A DNA stretch of 53,973 nucleotides, taken from contig CAZOFT010000010.1 of NCBI GenBank assembly GCA_964579395.1, forward strand, positions 1 through 53,973, given 5' to 3'. Position 1 is the first letter of the stretch. Each line of letters starts with the position of its first letter. The position numbers and the translations under genes were made by a program. Shown here in pieces: positions 8,715 to 17,026 of this stretch. This stretch comes from JACOTV01 sp964579395. GTDB lineage: Bacteria > Patescibacteriota > Microgenomatia > UBA1406 > GWC2-37-13. The notes under the pieces are model-generated. The model had not been told where the DNA came from. It made no database searches and saw nothing but the letters and a program-made list of their open reading frames with translations.

Positions 8715-9668
8715 ATGAAGCGGGCAAAAAAACGATCAGTGACGAAGGTGTTTCGCGGATCTGGAAAAGCCGCATCAAAGCGTTTCCTCTCTGTTGTCAT
8801 CGGCATCATTTCCTTGGCAACAATACTGTTTCTGGTGTTGTCATTGCCAAAGTCAGGAACCATCTCTCAGGAGCGCCTCCAGTTTGTTGTGTATGGAAAA
8901 GACACAAAAGTATATTCACTGGGGTTGACCGATGGCATACACTATGTCATTTCGTATCCTGCACAATTCAAAATAGAGACTCCCGGTGGATATGGTGAAT
9001 ACCGTATTGGGGCGCTCGGGCATCTGGCAGGACAGGAACATGAAGCGCGAATCATTACACGTGCAATGAGTTTGGCAGCACATACCATGGTGCCATACTA
9101 TTTTTATCATCCCAGCAAAACAATCTGGTATGACAGCTCCACAAAAGAATCAGAAGCAATGCCGTCCTGGTATGATATCGCCACCATGGACTCAAATGCA
9201 ACGATCTATGAGCGATTTATCATCTGGCAGGCGATTGCCCGCGCCAGTCGAGCGGATGTCATCGCTATTTCTGCGGCAGACGCACATGTCACCAATCCCG
9301 GAGGCGACAAAGCCCTTTCTAACTACAAACTGCAAAAGCAACTTGAAGCATACCTGTTTCAGGAGACATACCGCCAGGAGGAGATGAATATACAAATTAT
9401 CTACGACACAAGCTACAAGACAGCAGATCGCATTGCGTCCATTTTAGAAGGTGCAGGTATCAATGTGGTAGATATATCTGAATCTCTTGATGATGGTGAA
9501 GAACAAAAGCCGTGCATTGTGGCAACGTCCACTGAGCAGGTTCGTGCATCAAAAACTGCCCATGATCTGGCATCATTTTATGGATGTCGACTGAAAGTAG
9601 GGGATGTAGATCATAGTGATATTCAGTTGCGTTTGGGGGCAGCGGAAAAAACCTGGCTTATCAAATAA
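8715..9668 (+). CDS. Membrane-anchored LytR-like protein (LCP-like region plus LytR_C-type domain)
   Basis: The 317-residue protein starts with a basic tail and one membrane anchor (about residues 25-45). An extracytoplasmic region follows that reads like a weak LCP (LytR-CpsA-Psr) fold. The last 95 residues resemble a LytR_C domain: NIQIIYDTSYKTADRIASIL, a central strand, then DIQLRLG. LCP enzymes attach glycopolymers to peptidoglycan, but the Arg/Asp catalytic residues of active LCP proteins are not evident, so this may be a binding or accessory protein. The ATG at 8715 avoids overlap with the antiporter stop; an in-frame GTG at 8688 is an alternative. Confidence 0.6.
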   Translation: MKRAKKRSVTKVFRGSGKAASKRFLSVVIGIISLATILFLVLSLPKSGTISQERLQFVVYGKDTKVYSLGLTDGIHYVISYPAQFKIETPGGYGEYRIGALGHLAGQEHEARIITRAMSLAAHTMVPYYFYHPSKTIWYDSSTKESEAMPSWYDIATMDSNATIYERFIIWQAIARASRADVIAISAADAHVTNPGGDKALSNYKLQKQLEAYLFQETYRQEEMNIQIIYDTSYKTADRIASILEGAGINVVDISESLDDGEEQKPCIVATSTEQVRASKTAHDLASFYGCRLKVGDVDHSDIQLRLGAAEKTWLIK

Positions 9669-9689
9669 CGTGTTTGATACACTGTATGT

Positions 9690-9872
9690 ATGAATATCGT
9701 ATTGTGGTTGCTGCTGCTGGCAACGATTTCGTATGGGTGGGCACGCTATTCTATGCGTCATGTGAAAGTGGGCAATGACTCTGCAATCGTGCATAAAAAA
9801 TCTTCCAGCCATCAAAAAAAGGGAAGAATTGTGCTCTATAAACACGGGGCAAAACACTACTCTCAGACTTAG
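9690..9872 (+). CDS. Small single-pass membrane protein
   Basis: A 60-residue ORF with one N-terminal membrane helix (MNIVLWLLLLATISYGWA) and a basic Lys/His-rich cytoplasmic tail. It lies 21 nt after the LytR-like gene, and its last bases overlap the end of the convergent TPR gene by 4 bp. TACACT at 9678-9683 sits six nt before the ATG, fitting the leaderless pattern, so it could have its own promoter. I do not recognise the family; the evidence is only the clean helix, the promoter-like box and the tight packing. Confidence 0.5.
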   Translation: MNIVLWLLLLATISYGWARYSMRHVKVGNDSAIVHKKSSSHQKKGRIVLYKHGAKHYSQT

Positions 9873-10723
9873 TCGTCAAGGTTTTCCTCGTCATCATCCG
9901 AGCTGTCTTGCTCAAGATCGTAGAATTCGTCTTTGTCTTCGTTGCCCAGACTCTCGGCCATACGCTCCAGTTCATCTTCGGCAATCTCTTCCTCGTCTTC
10001 CATATCGTCATCTACTCGTTCTGCGGCAAGATTCATATCTTCTTCTGATATGATTCGTTCACTGGCGCGCTCAATGAGGCTCAAATTGCTCTGAATATTG
10101 CGGGGAAATGAGGTGAAGCGGGCAAGACGACGGCTCTTCTTTTCCTCACGAATAAAGACCACGACCCGACTCATTGAAATCTCTTTGATGAAACAGCTGT
10201 ATTCGCTGCCGCCCTTGATAAGCACGTAGAGTCGTTTGGATAGGTCATCAGCAAGTGAGCCGACATATTCGCCATCAGCACGCACTTCGAGTTTTCGGCG
10301 GCGTACTTTGAGTTCAAGCTGATCACCGATAGTTAGGTGTGCAAGCACTTCTTTCTGACCAAGGTTTACTAAAACTGATGATTTTGTTTTGCCCGGGATT
10401 TCAAGAAATAGATTTGGGTTAAACTTGTCTTCGCGCACTTTTGTAGGCGCTGTGGGTGGCCCCTTTTTTTGCTGCAGGATTTCGATGCGCTCAAGGTTCT
10501 CCTGTGCAATAACGTTTTCAGATTGCTGTCCAAGAACTGCTTTGTATGCTTTTTTCGCACCGGCAAGATCTCCATTTTGCAGTTTGGCAAATCCTAGGCG
10601 CAGGAGGGCACCGAGGTTGTGCGCATCTTCTTTCAGAATAGTGTTGTTCAGTTTGATTGCATCGGCAAATCGGCGCTCAATTGCAGCATCGATGGCCTGC
10701 TGTTCCAGTTGGTATATATTCAT
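9869..10723 (-). CDS. TPR protein with acidic C-terminal tail
   Basis: The 284-residue soluble protein starts with about two tetratricopeptide repeats (residues 1-80; AIDAAIERRFADAIKLNN, then ALLRLGFAKLQNGDLAGAKK). A compact mixed domain of about 100 residues follows, and the last 60 residues are almost entirely Asp/Glu. TPRs mediate protein-protein contacts and the acidic tail could bind basic partners. I do not recognise the middle domain. The promoter is unusually clear: TTGACA, 16 bp, TATACT, ten nt before the ATG at 10723. Confidence 0.7.
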   Translation of the reverse strand: MNIYQLEQQAIDAAIERRFADAIKLNNTILKEDAHNLGALLRLGFAKLQNGDLAGAKKAYKAVLGQQSENVIAQENLERIEILQQKKGPPTAPTKVREDKFNPNLFLEIPGKTKSSVLVNLGQKEVLAHLTIGDQLELKVRRRKLEVRADGEYVGSLADDLSKRLYVLIKGGSEYSCFIKEISMSRVVVFIREEKKSRRLARFTSFPRNIQSNLSLIERASERIISEEDMNLAAERVDDDMEDEEEIAEDELERMAESLGNEDKDEFYDLEQDSSDDDEENLDD

Positions 10724-10733
10724 TCGATATACA

Positions 10734-10761
10734 AGTATATGTTATTTGCCTCTTCTGTCAA
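10734..10761 (-). promoter_or_regulatory. Promoter TTGACA-N16-TATACT for the TPR gene
   Basis: On the minus strand TTGACA (10756-10761) is spaced 16 bp from TATACT (10734-10739), which ends ten nt before the ATG at 10723. It is a close match to the sigma-70 consensus and implies an almost leaderless transcript. Confidence 0.65.
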
Positions 10762-10811
10762 GTATAATGGCTGCAAGTGGTCAGTAGAATGGCATTTTTT
10801 TGATTTTTGGT

Positions 10812-11516
10812 ATGGCAGGACACTCCAAATGGGCACAGATAAAACGAAAAAAAGAAGCGAACGATAAGCAAAAGAGCGCCTTATTTTCCAAGCTTTCACG
10901 TGCTATATCGTTGGCTGTTATTGAAGGTGGCGGATCAACTGATCCGGCAATCAATGTGCGGTTGCGTTTTGCAATTGCCCGTGCACGAATGGCACGAATG
11001 AGTCGTGACACTATAGAGCGTTCCATTGAGAAAGCACAAATGAGGGAGTTTTTGCTGATGCGTGAAGTTGTGTATGAAATTTTTGCCCCTGGAGGTGCAT
11101 TATTGGTCGTCGTCGCCACTACAGAGAATGTGAATCGTACCAGTGCGGATGTGCGGCTCGCTGCAGACAGAAATGGGGGGAAAATAGGTAATCAGGGCTC
11201 TGTAATGCATCAATTTGAGAAATGCGCAAGAGTGCTTTGTGCCCCAGGTTTGGCAGTTGATGAGGTGCTAGGGCTTGCGCAGGAACTTGGCGCGCATGAA
11301 GTTGATATGGAAAACGAGAGCACTATCACTCTCTATATTCCCTTTGATACAATGGGTAGAGTCGGGGAGTCTGAGCTCATAGAAGACATATCACTTTGGT
11401 ATAGGCCATTGTCACCGATGATTCTCGCTGACACATATCTTGATGATGTACAAGTGTGTGTCGAGAAACTGGAAGCAATCGACGAAGTAGGGAGTGTGTT
11501 TAGCAATATACAATAA
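10812..11516 (+). CDS. yebC: YebC/PmpR-family protein
   Basis: The 234-residue protein begins with the family hallmark MAGHSKWAQIKRKKEANDKQ, which fixes the start at 10812. The three YebC domains follow, with FAPGGALLVV (usually YGPGGVA) and GSVMHQF (usually GSVSWMF) recognisable. YebC proteins were first described as transcriptional regulators and have more recently been linked to translation through difficult sequences such as proline runs. Length is normal for the family. It is followed after five nt by the membrane protein at 11522. Confidence 0.92.
   Translation: MAGHSKWAQIKRKKEANDKQKSALFSKLSRAISLAVIEGGGSTDPAINVRLRFAIARARMARMSRDTIERSIEKAQMREFLLMREVVYEIFAPGGALLVVVATTENVNRTSADVRLAADRNGGKIGNQGSVMHQFEKCARVLCAPGLAVDEVLGLAQELGAHEVDMENESTITLYIPFDTMGRVGESELIEDISLWYRPLSPMILADTYLDDVQVCVEKLEAIDEVGSVFSNIQ
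11509..11514 (+). promoter_or_regulatory. Possible -10 box TACAAT before the membrane protein gene
   Basis: TACAAT lies at the very end of yebC, seven nt before the ATG at 11522. It could give the membrane protein gene its own leaderless transcript in addition to read-through from yebC. Confidence 0.35.
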
Positions 11517-11521
11517 CAAAC

Positions 11522-12472
11522 ATGTCATTTATCTCAGCTATATTTCACAGAAAGAAGAAAAAGCTGGCCGTAGAAATAAAAGAAGCTGTTGAAGAAGCCC
11601 GTCCTCGCAGCCCAAAAAAGACAGCAGCAACCAGCGGTCGTTTCAGCCTCTTTTATGCGCCTGTTCGCAACCGGCTTACCGCGCTAGGGCTGCGTATTGA
11701 AAAACGACTCCGGTATGTGATCTCGATGGTCATTATGGCAAGCCTACTTCTGCTATCTACCTCCAGCATTTTTTCGTATGATGCACGCTACCTTTTTATT
11801 CCGCTTTTTATCATGGCTGCATATGTGAGCACATTTTTTGCTCTTCTTGAAGATATTGAGCGCATTGAGTGGCTCACTCTCTTTCTCATGCCTATTTATT
11901 TCACCTTAGCAATGTATATGTTTTACTTTCTGATTCCCGTACGCTGGCTTACCCGAGTGCCGCTTCTGGTCACGTATTGCATATCTATCTACGCGCTATT
12001 TTCAATATCAAATATTTTCAATGTTGGAGTAGGAAAGAGTTTGAGACTTTATAAAGCAGCTTTTTCGGTGAATGTGTTGTTTCAAACGCTCATCACATTT
12101 CTGATGTTTAGTGTCATATTGTCATATAAATCTGATTTTTATATCAATGGTGGAGCAGTCGCCGTAGTAAGCTTTGGCCTGGTATTTCAGATGTTATGGA
12201 GTGTGCGGCTTGATTTGGATCAATACAATAAAGAGCTTTTGCGCTATAGTGCGATAATTGCCCTTGTGATGGGGGAGTTGGCCGCTTTGATTTCTTTTAT
12301 TCCATTTCGTTCCTCAGTCGGCGCGATGCTATTGGCCGCGTGTTATTATGCAATCGTTGGTCTCACCAGTGCTTGGATCGACAGCCGATTGTTTAAAGGA
12401 GTAGTAAGAGAATATGTCATTGCGCTTATTGTGGTTGTTCTTGTCTCGCTTTTGACCGTTCTTCAGTGGTAA
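11522..12472 (+). CDS. Polytopic membrane protein of unknown function
   Basis: A 316-residue protein with a basic soluble N-terminal stretch (residues 1-65, KKKKLAVEIKEAVEEARPR) and about eight closely packed membrane helices from residue 70 to the end. There is no recognisable catalytic motif or transporter signature. It follows yebC after five nt. The family is not recognised. It ends at the border of the long non-coding region. Confidence 0.7.
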   Translation: MSFISAIFHRKKKKLAVEIKEAVEEARPRSPKKTAATSGRFSLFYAPVRNRLTALGLRIEKRLRYVISMVIMASLLLLSTSSIFSYDARYLFIPLFIMAAYVSTFFALLEDIERIEWLTLFLMPIYFTLAMYMFYFLIPVRWLTRVPLLVTYCISIYALFSISNIFNVGVGKSLRLYKAAFSVNVLFQTLITFLMFSVILSYKSDFYINGGAVAVVSFGLVFQMLWSVRLDLDQYNKELLRYSAIIALVMGELAALISFIPFRSSVGAMLLAACYYAIVGLTSAWIDSRLFKGVVREYVIALIVVVLVSLLTVLQW

Positions 12473-12615
12473 TCTCTCGTATACTCTTCAAAGCCAGTTT
12501 TTAATGCAAGACTCAGCGTCCTCATGATGTCTTTTGATATAGTTTCTGCGCATGGTTTCGGAGAGCACAAACTCGATTTTTTATCTGCCAGTCGGTGCGT
12601 TTTTGATTTTTTCAT
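12463..12615 (-). CDS. Possible small basic protein
   Basis: A 50-residue ORF starting MKKSKTHRLADKKSS, convergent with and overlapping the previous gene by 10 bp. Its composition is plausible for a real protein, but there is no Shine-Dalgarno sequence, no clear -10 box at the proper distance and no recognisable family. A TTTGAGCAC motif lies upstream of its ATG, one of several copies of that motif in this region. I list it as tentative. Confidence 0.25.
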   Translation of the reverse strand: MKKSKTHRLADKKSSLCSPKPCAETISKDIMRTLSLALKTGFEEYTRDYH

Positions 12616-12771
12616 GCTCAATTCGTGCTCAAAACCCATTGGAAAATGCATAGGGTGCCAAGGTGAAGCAGAGGAGAGGGGAATAGGGAAAGGGTACGGA
12701 CGTACGTTTTATCCTATAATAAATATGTCCTATAGTAATAATTTCTGCAAAAATTGTGGATAACTTATTTA

Positions 12772-12786
12772 ATTTGAGCACAAATC
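12772..12786 (+). repeat. 15-nt motif ATTTGAGCACAAATC, copy 1
   Basis: This 15-mer is identical to the sequence at 41835-41849. It contains the inverted repeat ATTTG-AGCA-CAAAT. Shorter matches (TGAGCAC) occur near 12617 on the minus strand and near 13026 and 13819 on the plus strand. The copies lie in non-coding DNA or, near 12617, just upstream of the tentative ORF, so a protein-binding site is plausible. Confidence 0.45.
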
Positions 12787-12958
12787 CTCACAGCGTATTG
12801 GCCAAAAGAGGCTATTTACTCTCTCAGCTGATGGCGGTCTTTGTTTCATGTGCGATTCTCGTGCTTAATATACAGAAATAGATCGCTGCAATAGGCTAAA
12901 CTGAATCTAAGGAATACATAAAAAAGCGTGAAAATACAAGCACAAAAAAGATGTTTTG

Positions 12959-12974
12959 GACTATTGCAATAGTC
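12959..12974. repeat. Perfect 16-bp palindrome GACTATTGCAATAGTC
   Basis: The sequence equals its own reverse complement. It is the core of the longer palindrome at 13150-13169, about 190 bp away, so the two look like copies of one site, for example for a dimeric DNA-binding protein. Confidence 0.6.
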
Positions 12975-13149
12975 TAATTTAATCATTCAAATTGTGACAT
13001 ACGCCCCTAGAGAGCGTAGTGATACTGAGCACAAAAAATAGATTTTAGAAAGTCACAACAGTCTAGAAATTGATTCCTAGCAACTGTGGTCTACGACTGT
13101 CAAAGGGATGAGGCGCTGCAGTATAAAACTGAGGCTAAAACTGCAGTAT

Positions 13150-13169
13150 TAGACTATTGCAATAGTCTA
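13150..13169. repeat. Perfect 20-bp palindrome TAGACTATTGCAATAGTCTA
   Basis: This is a loop-less perfect palindrome sharing its central 16 bp with the site at 12959-12974. The lack of a spacer argues for a protein-binding site rather than an RNA terminator. Confidence 0.65.
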
Positions 13170-13483
13170 AAAAAACACTTATTTTTTCGAGACACCTTCT
13201 CAAGAGAAGAGAATGTGTGATAAAAGCACATAAATTGAGCTCAAAATTACATATTTAGAGCATAATAACAGGCTAAAATAACCGCAAAATTGGTGTGTAA
13301 CTGGCATGAAGAGCGGTGTGATTAGTATGTGCCGAAAGAGGGGTTAAAAGAGTGCATTATTGAAAAATAATGGTGCAACTTTGGGGAATAAAAAAGAATA
13401 CATCTCAAAAACGGTACAAATACCACTCCCTAAAAGAAGTCCTAAAAATGAGACAAATTCCCGCAGAGTATAAAGGACATAAA

Positions 13484-13511
13484 ACGTCGTAAAATGAATC
13501 TTTTACGACGT
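13484..13511. repeat. 11-bp perfect inverted repeat with 6-nt loop
   Basis: ACGTCGTAAAA (13484-13494) and TTTTACGACGT (13501-13511) pair perfectly around TGAATC. There is no flanking T-run that would make a standard terminator. An AAGGAGAGG sequence follows about 10 nt downstream. Confidence 0.6.
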
Positions 13512-13861
13512 CTCTGAGCAGGAAGGAGAGGGGTAGTGTGTATTCTGTTGTTTCAATTTTGTGTTTATTTTTTGTCATTTTTCGTAATTATTATTCATTT
13601 GGTACGCCAATTTTTGCTGATTCTACCCCCCGGTTTATGCCCCTCTTTTTGCTCTTGTACCACTTCCCTATCGGAGCCTCACAACAGGCTAAAACGGTAA
13701 ATATGCGGTTATTACTACCCTATTTGTATATTTGTAGGAGAAGCGAGGTCGATTTGGACCGGCAGAATAAGCCGGTATGCATGGTCTGCTTGATGGCTAT
13801 AAGCTCATTTTGAGCTCAAATGAGCACGATTTGTGCGTAAAAATCCAGCAGTAAATCAGTT

Positions 13862-14479
13862 TTATGCAAGTATATCCTCAAGATCATCTGCGGTCGTATA
13901 GATAGCTTGAGAAAGAATTTTTGAAGATGCGGCAAGTGATGGTAAGCGATCGCTGCAGAGAGAGCCCACCAATAGCGGCTCAGTATTACACATGCGCTGT
14001 GTGAGCATGGCAGACATGAGTCGACTCGACGGTGCATGTGCATAGTAGCGTGAATGGGTATCACATTGATCGTTGGTGCTTAAAAGAAGTTTCTCAGGAT
14101 CTTCTACGCCTAAATCACCGCAAAATGAGGAGATTTCTGACATCAGGCTATGGTCGCCCCGGTGATCTAAAATAATGTCCGATTTCATACGGACATGGGT
14201 GCGTGAGTCACGAGTCGGATGCTGGCTTTTGATAACGAACCTGATGGTATGTGGGTGGAGGCCGCTCACAATTACACCAACTAATGCCTCAGGTGCAGTA
14301 TTGGCCATGTCTACATCATGTGGAATATAAAGACCAAAGCGCACAATGGTGCCGGGAAAATACATCGATTCCGGAAAATCAGGCAACACCGACAAGGTAT
14401 CTAGTATATGTGCATGACTACTGGTGCAGCGCACAGATTTAAACGTAATACGGTCTGCTGTAAGAGGCAATTCACTCAT
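13862..14479 (-). CDS. Protein of unknown function
   Basis: A 205-residue soluble protein without signal peptide or membrane helix. The stretch LDTLSVLPDFPES, later RFGL, and later APEALVGVIVSG shares its order of short motifs with the protein at 23833 (NTLSVLP, RYGL, APEI, VGTIG), so the two may be distant paralogues. The C-terminal 70 residues are Ser- and Leu-rich. TATACT at 14493-14498 lies 13 nt before the ATG. It is divergent from the FemAB-like gene. No function can be assigned. Confidence 0.6.
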   Translation of the reverse strand: MSELPLTADRITFKSVRCTSSHAHILDTLSVLPDFPESMYFPGTIVRFGLYIPHDVDMANTAPEALVGVIVSGLHPHTIRFVIKSQHPTRDSRTHVRMKSDIILDHRGDHSLMSEISSFCGDLGVEDPEKLLLSTNDQCDTHSRYYAHAPSSRLMSAMLTQRMCNTEPLLVGSLCSDRLPSLAASSKILSQAIYTTADDLEDILA

Positions 14480-14570
14480 ATAACAAAGGATAAGTATACT
14501 AAAAAGTGACTATATGTGTCTTATAGTATAATTCCCGCAGAATATAGTAATGCAGCTTGGGGGCTTTGTT

Positions 14571-14599
14571 TTGCATGCGCGATTACATCCTTTTATAAT
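14571..14599 (+). promoter_or_regulatory. Promoter TTGCAT-N17-TATAAT for the FemAB-like gene
   Basis: TATAAT (14594-14599) ends seven nt before the ATG at 14607, and TTGCAT lies 17 bp upstream of it. An in-frame ATG at 14550 is upstream of this promoter and is therefore not the preferred start. Confidence 0.55.
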
Positions 14600-14606
14600 A
14601 GACTTC

Positions 14607-15641
14607 ATGTCTGCAGTGTCACATGCCTTGATTACGGATCGCGCCCAGTGGGATGCATTTAAATCAGCCCGTCCTGAAGCGAATTTTTTACAAAGTTGGG
14701 AATGGGGTGAGTTTCACAAGGCACGAGGATGCAAAGTTGCACGAATTGGATTTTTTCGTTCAAACAAGCTGATCGGAATTGTTTCTTATGTGATCGAATC
14801 CGCACGGCGCGCAACTTATATGGCCCTTGCTGGCGGCCCGATTATAGACTGGCTTCCCTCCCCCGACAGGGAAGTGGTTGCATATGTTTTTCAAACACTT
14901 CGTGCACAAGCGAAGCAACACAGGTGTAGTTTTATCAGAATGCGCCCGCAAGCTGTGGACTCCCCAGAAGTACGTCGGCTTTGTGCTGAATTTGGGTTTC
15001 GCCCCTCCCCTATGCATCTGACGGCCGACCTTACGAGTCAGCTAGATCTTACGCCAGAACCTGATGAACTGCTCGCAAACATGCGTAAAAGCACTCGGTA
15101 TGAAATCCGAAAGGCACAAAAAATGGGTGTCACAGTGGAGGTTTCTGGAGACCCGGATGATATTGAGGAGTTTTATGATGTCCAGCTGCAGACAGCCAAA
15201 CGGCAGCAGTTTATCCCCTTTTCCCGTGACTTTCTCAAAAAGCAGTTTAGCGCGTTTGCACAGTCTGATAAAGTACTTTTGTACAAATCTTACTATGAGG
15301 GAACGCTGTTGGCTCTGGCCTTTGTGATATTTGATGCGGCAGAGGGAGTGTATCATTACGGCGCTTCTACAGAAGATGGGCGTCGTGCCCCGGGTGCATA
15401 TCTGATTCAATGGGAGGCAATCTGCGAGGCAAGGCGTCGTGGTTGCTTGCGCTATAACTTTTGGGGTGTTACTCCGGAAGGCGTCACTGATAAGCGCTTT
15501 TCAAGCATTTCTCTATTTAAGCGCGGATTTGGCGGCGAGGATGTGGCATATTTGCCGGCTCAGGACATGATCATCTCCCCTCTTCCCTACTTTGTCAACT
15601 ATGTGATAGAGCGCGTGAGACATTTCCGCAGGCGATTATAG
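14607..15641 (+). CDS. FemAB-type peptidyltransferase (peptidoglycan interpeptide bridge enzyme family)
   Basis: A 344-residue two-GNAT-domain protein. Recognisable FemXAB features are FLQSWEWGEFHKARG near residue 25, MRKSTRYEIRKAQKMGV (the linker preceding the second domain) near 150, and YHYGASTEDGRRAPGAYLIQWEAI near 255 (given as landmarks: HYGAS, APGAY, QWEA). Such enzymes use aminoacyl-tRNA to add residues to the lipid II stem peptide, building cross-bridges at the cytoplasmic face. Which amino acid is added cannot be read here. It converges with the aminotransferase gene 13 nt downstream. Confidence 0.85.
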   Translation: MSAVSHALITDRAQWDAFKSARPEANFLQSWEWGEFHKARGCKVARIGFFRSNKLIGIVSYVIESARRATYMALAGGPIIDWLPSPDREVVAYVFQTLRAQAKQHRCSFIRMRPQAVDSPEVRRLCAEFGFRPSPMHLTADLTSQLDLTPEPDELLANMRKSTRYEIRKAQKMGVTVEVSGDPDDIEEFYDVQLQTAKRQQFIPFSRDFLKKQFSAFAQSDKVLLYKSYYEGTLLALAFVIFDAAEGVYHYGASTEDGRRAPGAYLIQWEAICEARRRGCLRYNFWGVTPEGVTDKRFSSISLFKRGFGGEDVAYLPAQDMIISPLPYFVNYVIERVRHFRRRL

Positions 15642-15654
15642 TTGGTCTCTAAAC

Positions 15655-16878
15655 CTATTTTTTCTTTCCAGCGGCTTTGTTTAGTTTCTTCTGCACCTTT
15701 TGTTGTGCTTGACGAAGTTCCTTCACTACAAGCTCAGCTTCCTGCATGGTGCAATTGGTCGGAAGATTGATGATAGATTCGCGGATGCGATTAGCAACGG
15801 GACAAGACTCGCTGGTGTCTCCCATAAGTTTCCGATACCATCGTCCCAAGTATATCGAGCGTTTAGTCAGCTGCTGATATATAGCATCACGATGGTCCAA
15901 CAGCACTGGATAGCGCGATAATGGCTGAGTGGTGGCTGTCGTTGGAAACTCTGCAGAATAGTAGGCGCAGATGCGTGAGCGATGTGTCTGAATTTGTTCA
16001 AATGTTTGCAGCTGTACCAGCAGCAGTGCCGCAAATGCGTCGGGATATGCTTTTATCATGTGCATGTCCGGTTTGAGTTTTCGTTCACGTGTAGAAAGTT
16101 CGTTCGCTATGAATCCGAACATATGAGTGATGCCATGCAAAATGCGGCCGATTGTAAGCCTTGCAATGCCCAGATTGTAGGTTTTTCTGATGGTAACTGC
16201 AAGGGGTTTATACCAGAGCGATTGGAGAATAAACGGCACAGGAGGTTGGTCAAGCTGTCGCTCAATCAGTTTGATCGTCTGAGCCAGTTGAGGCTGTTGT
16301 GTTGCGACTGCTCCCCCCCAGATTGACGAGATTGCTTTGCTTCTCCCAAACGAAAACAATTTGATTGTTGTATATGGTTTTGCTTGTAGTGCGGCAAGGT
16401 CAAATCCATGGGCTAAATCCTCGATGACCGGAATGCGATACTTTTTTGCGATTTGAACAACCAGCGCCCGGTCACGCGGTGTGGCGCCGTAGGTGTGTTG
16501 CAGCAGAATTACTTTTGTTTGTTTGGTAATTGCATTTTCTAATTTGGCCGCATCAAGTGAAAATGTGTCAGTTTCGATGTCAACATAGACCGGAGTTGCC
16601 TGATTTGCCAGGATCGGAATAATGACTGCTTCGCAGGTAAACGGTATGGTGATAACTTCGCTCCCCTCACCTACCTTGAGCGCTTCAAGGACTTTGCTTA
16701 GGCCAGCCCGGGCAGTCAGAAAAAATGCGATTTCGTGCTTGGGAAAAAGCTTCTTCATCCGTGCGCGCGCGCGCTGAATGTGCTTACCTTTTTTCCATTG
16801 CCAGGGGTGCAGAAGTTGTGCGTAGGCGGCTTGCGCGTCTTTGGGTTGCTCAAGTGGTGCAAAATCGGTGGATATCAT
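15655..16878 (-). CDS. DegT/DnrJ/EryC1-family PLP aminotransferase-like protein
   Basis: This 407-residue fold-type I PLP protein shows ARAGLSKVLEAL in the cofactor phosphate region, VIEDLAHGFD with the Asp that contacts the pyridine nitrogen, and FSFGRSKAISSIWGG with the Lys that would form the Schiff base. DegT enzymes usually aminate keto-sugar nucleotides used in surface glycans. The segment after Lys lacks the usual GEGG and the C-terminus is Lys-rich, so it is a divergent member. No glycan operon adjoins it; FemAB-like and tRNA-Arg genes are neighbours. The start is uncertain because no -10 box or Shine-Dalgarno sequence is visible. Confidence 0.75.
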   Translation of the reverse strand: MISTDFAPLEQPKDAQAAYAQLLHPWQWKKGKHIQRARARMKKLFPKHEIAFFLTARAGLSKVLEALKVGEGSEVITIPFTCEAVIIPILANQATPVYVDIETDTFSLDAAKLENAITKQTKVILLQHTYGATPRDRALVVQIAKKYRIPVIEDLAHGFDLAALQAKPYTTIKLFSFGRSKAISSIWGGAVATQQPQLAQTIKLIERQLDQPPVPFILQSLWYKPLAVTIRKTYNLGIARLTIGRILHGITHMFGFIANELSTRERKLKPDMHMIKAYPDAFAALLLVQLQTFEQIQTHRSRICAYYSAEFPTTATTQPLSRYPVLLDHRDAIYQQLTKRSIYLGRWYRKLMGDTSESCPVANRIRESIINLPTNCTMQEAELVVKELRQAQQKVQKKLNKAAGKKK

Positions 16879-16924
16879 GGATGTAATTACGTTTGTCAGT
16901 ACTAACTATGGCAGTTTCATGTTG

Positions 16925-16999
16925 TGCCGTTGGAGGGAATCGAACCCCCAGTCTTACCCTTAGGACGGGTCTGCTTTATCCTGATTAAGCTACAACGGC
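16925..16999 (-). tRNA. tRNA-Arg (anticodon CCT)
   Basis: On the minus strand the acceptor arms GCCGTTG and CAACGGC pair perfectly, the D arm closes GCTT/AAGC, and the T arm reads GGGGGTTCGATTCCCTC. The anticodon loop is GTCCTAA, giving CCT, which reads AGG (Arg). Position 32 is G, which is uncommon, and the first anticodon-stem pair is a G-A mismatch. The discriminator is A and no CCA is encoded. Confidence 0.92.
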
Positions 17000-17026
17000 A
17001 GGTCTTTTTGTTCCCCTCTCCCCTTC

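Larger units (their letters stand above)
12888..13691 (+). repeat. Dispersed short repeat CAAYAGKCTAAA
   Basis: Six related copies are scattered through the non-coding region: near 12889 (CAATAGGCTAAA), 12967 (CAATAGTCTAAT), 13057 (CAACAGTCTAGA), 13160 (CAATAGTCTAAA), 13266 (AACAGGCTAAAA) and 13683 (CAACAGGCTAAA). Spacing is irregular, so this is not a CRISPR array. Two copies form the right half of perfect palindromes. Confidence 0.5.
12473..13861. other. Long AT-rich non-coding region (about 1.4 kb)
   Basis: Apart from the tentative 50-residue ORF at its left end I see no convincing gene. The stretch is AT-rich and holds two perfect palindromes (12959-12974 and 13150-13169), several copies of a short motif CAAYAGKCTAAA, an 11-bp perfect hairpin (13484-13511), repeated TGAGCACAAA elements and one perfect DnaA-box-like nonamer TGTGGATAA (12755-12763). 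No rRNA, tmRNA, RNase P RNA or SRP RNA signature is recognisable. It could be a regulatory or replication-related region, a structured RNA, or decayed DNA. Confidence 0.7.

Noticed and set aside
12755..12763. Perfect DnaA-box-like TGTGGATAA as sign of a replication origin
   Set aside because: Only one clear copy is found, no dnaA, dnaN or other origin-linked gene is near, and one chance match in 1.4 kb is not very unlikely. Kept only as a remark in the non-coding region.
12524..12763. 79-residue plus-strand ORF
   Set aside because: No promoter, no Shine-Dalgarno sequence, mixed composition, and overlaps the tentative minus-strand ORF.
12888..13691. CRISPR array
   Set aside because: The repeat copies are only about 12 nt, imperfect and irregularly spaced, with no cas genes in the window.
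13538..13813. 91-residue ORF with GTG start after AAGGAGAGG
   Set aside because: The Shine-Dalgarno-like sequence and a hydrophobic start are attractive, but the rest is not protein-like and flanking genes rarely use Shine-Dalgarno sequences; more likely chance.
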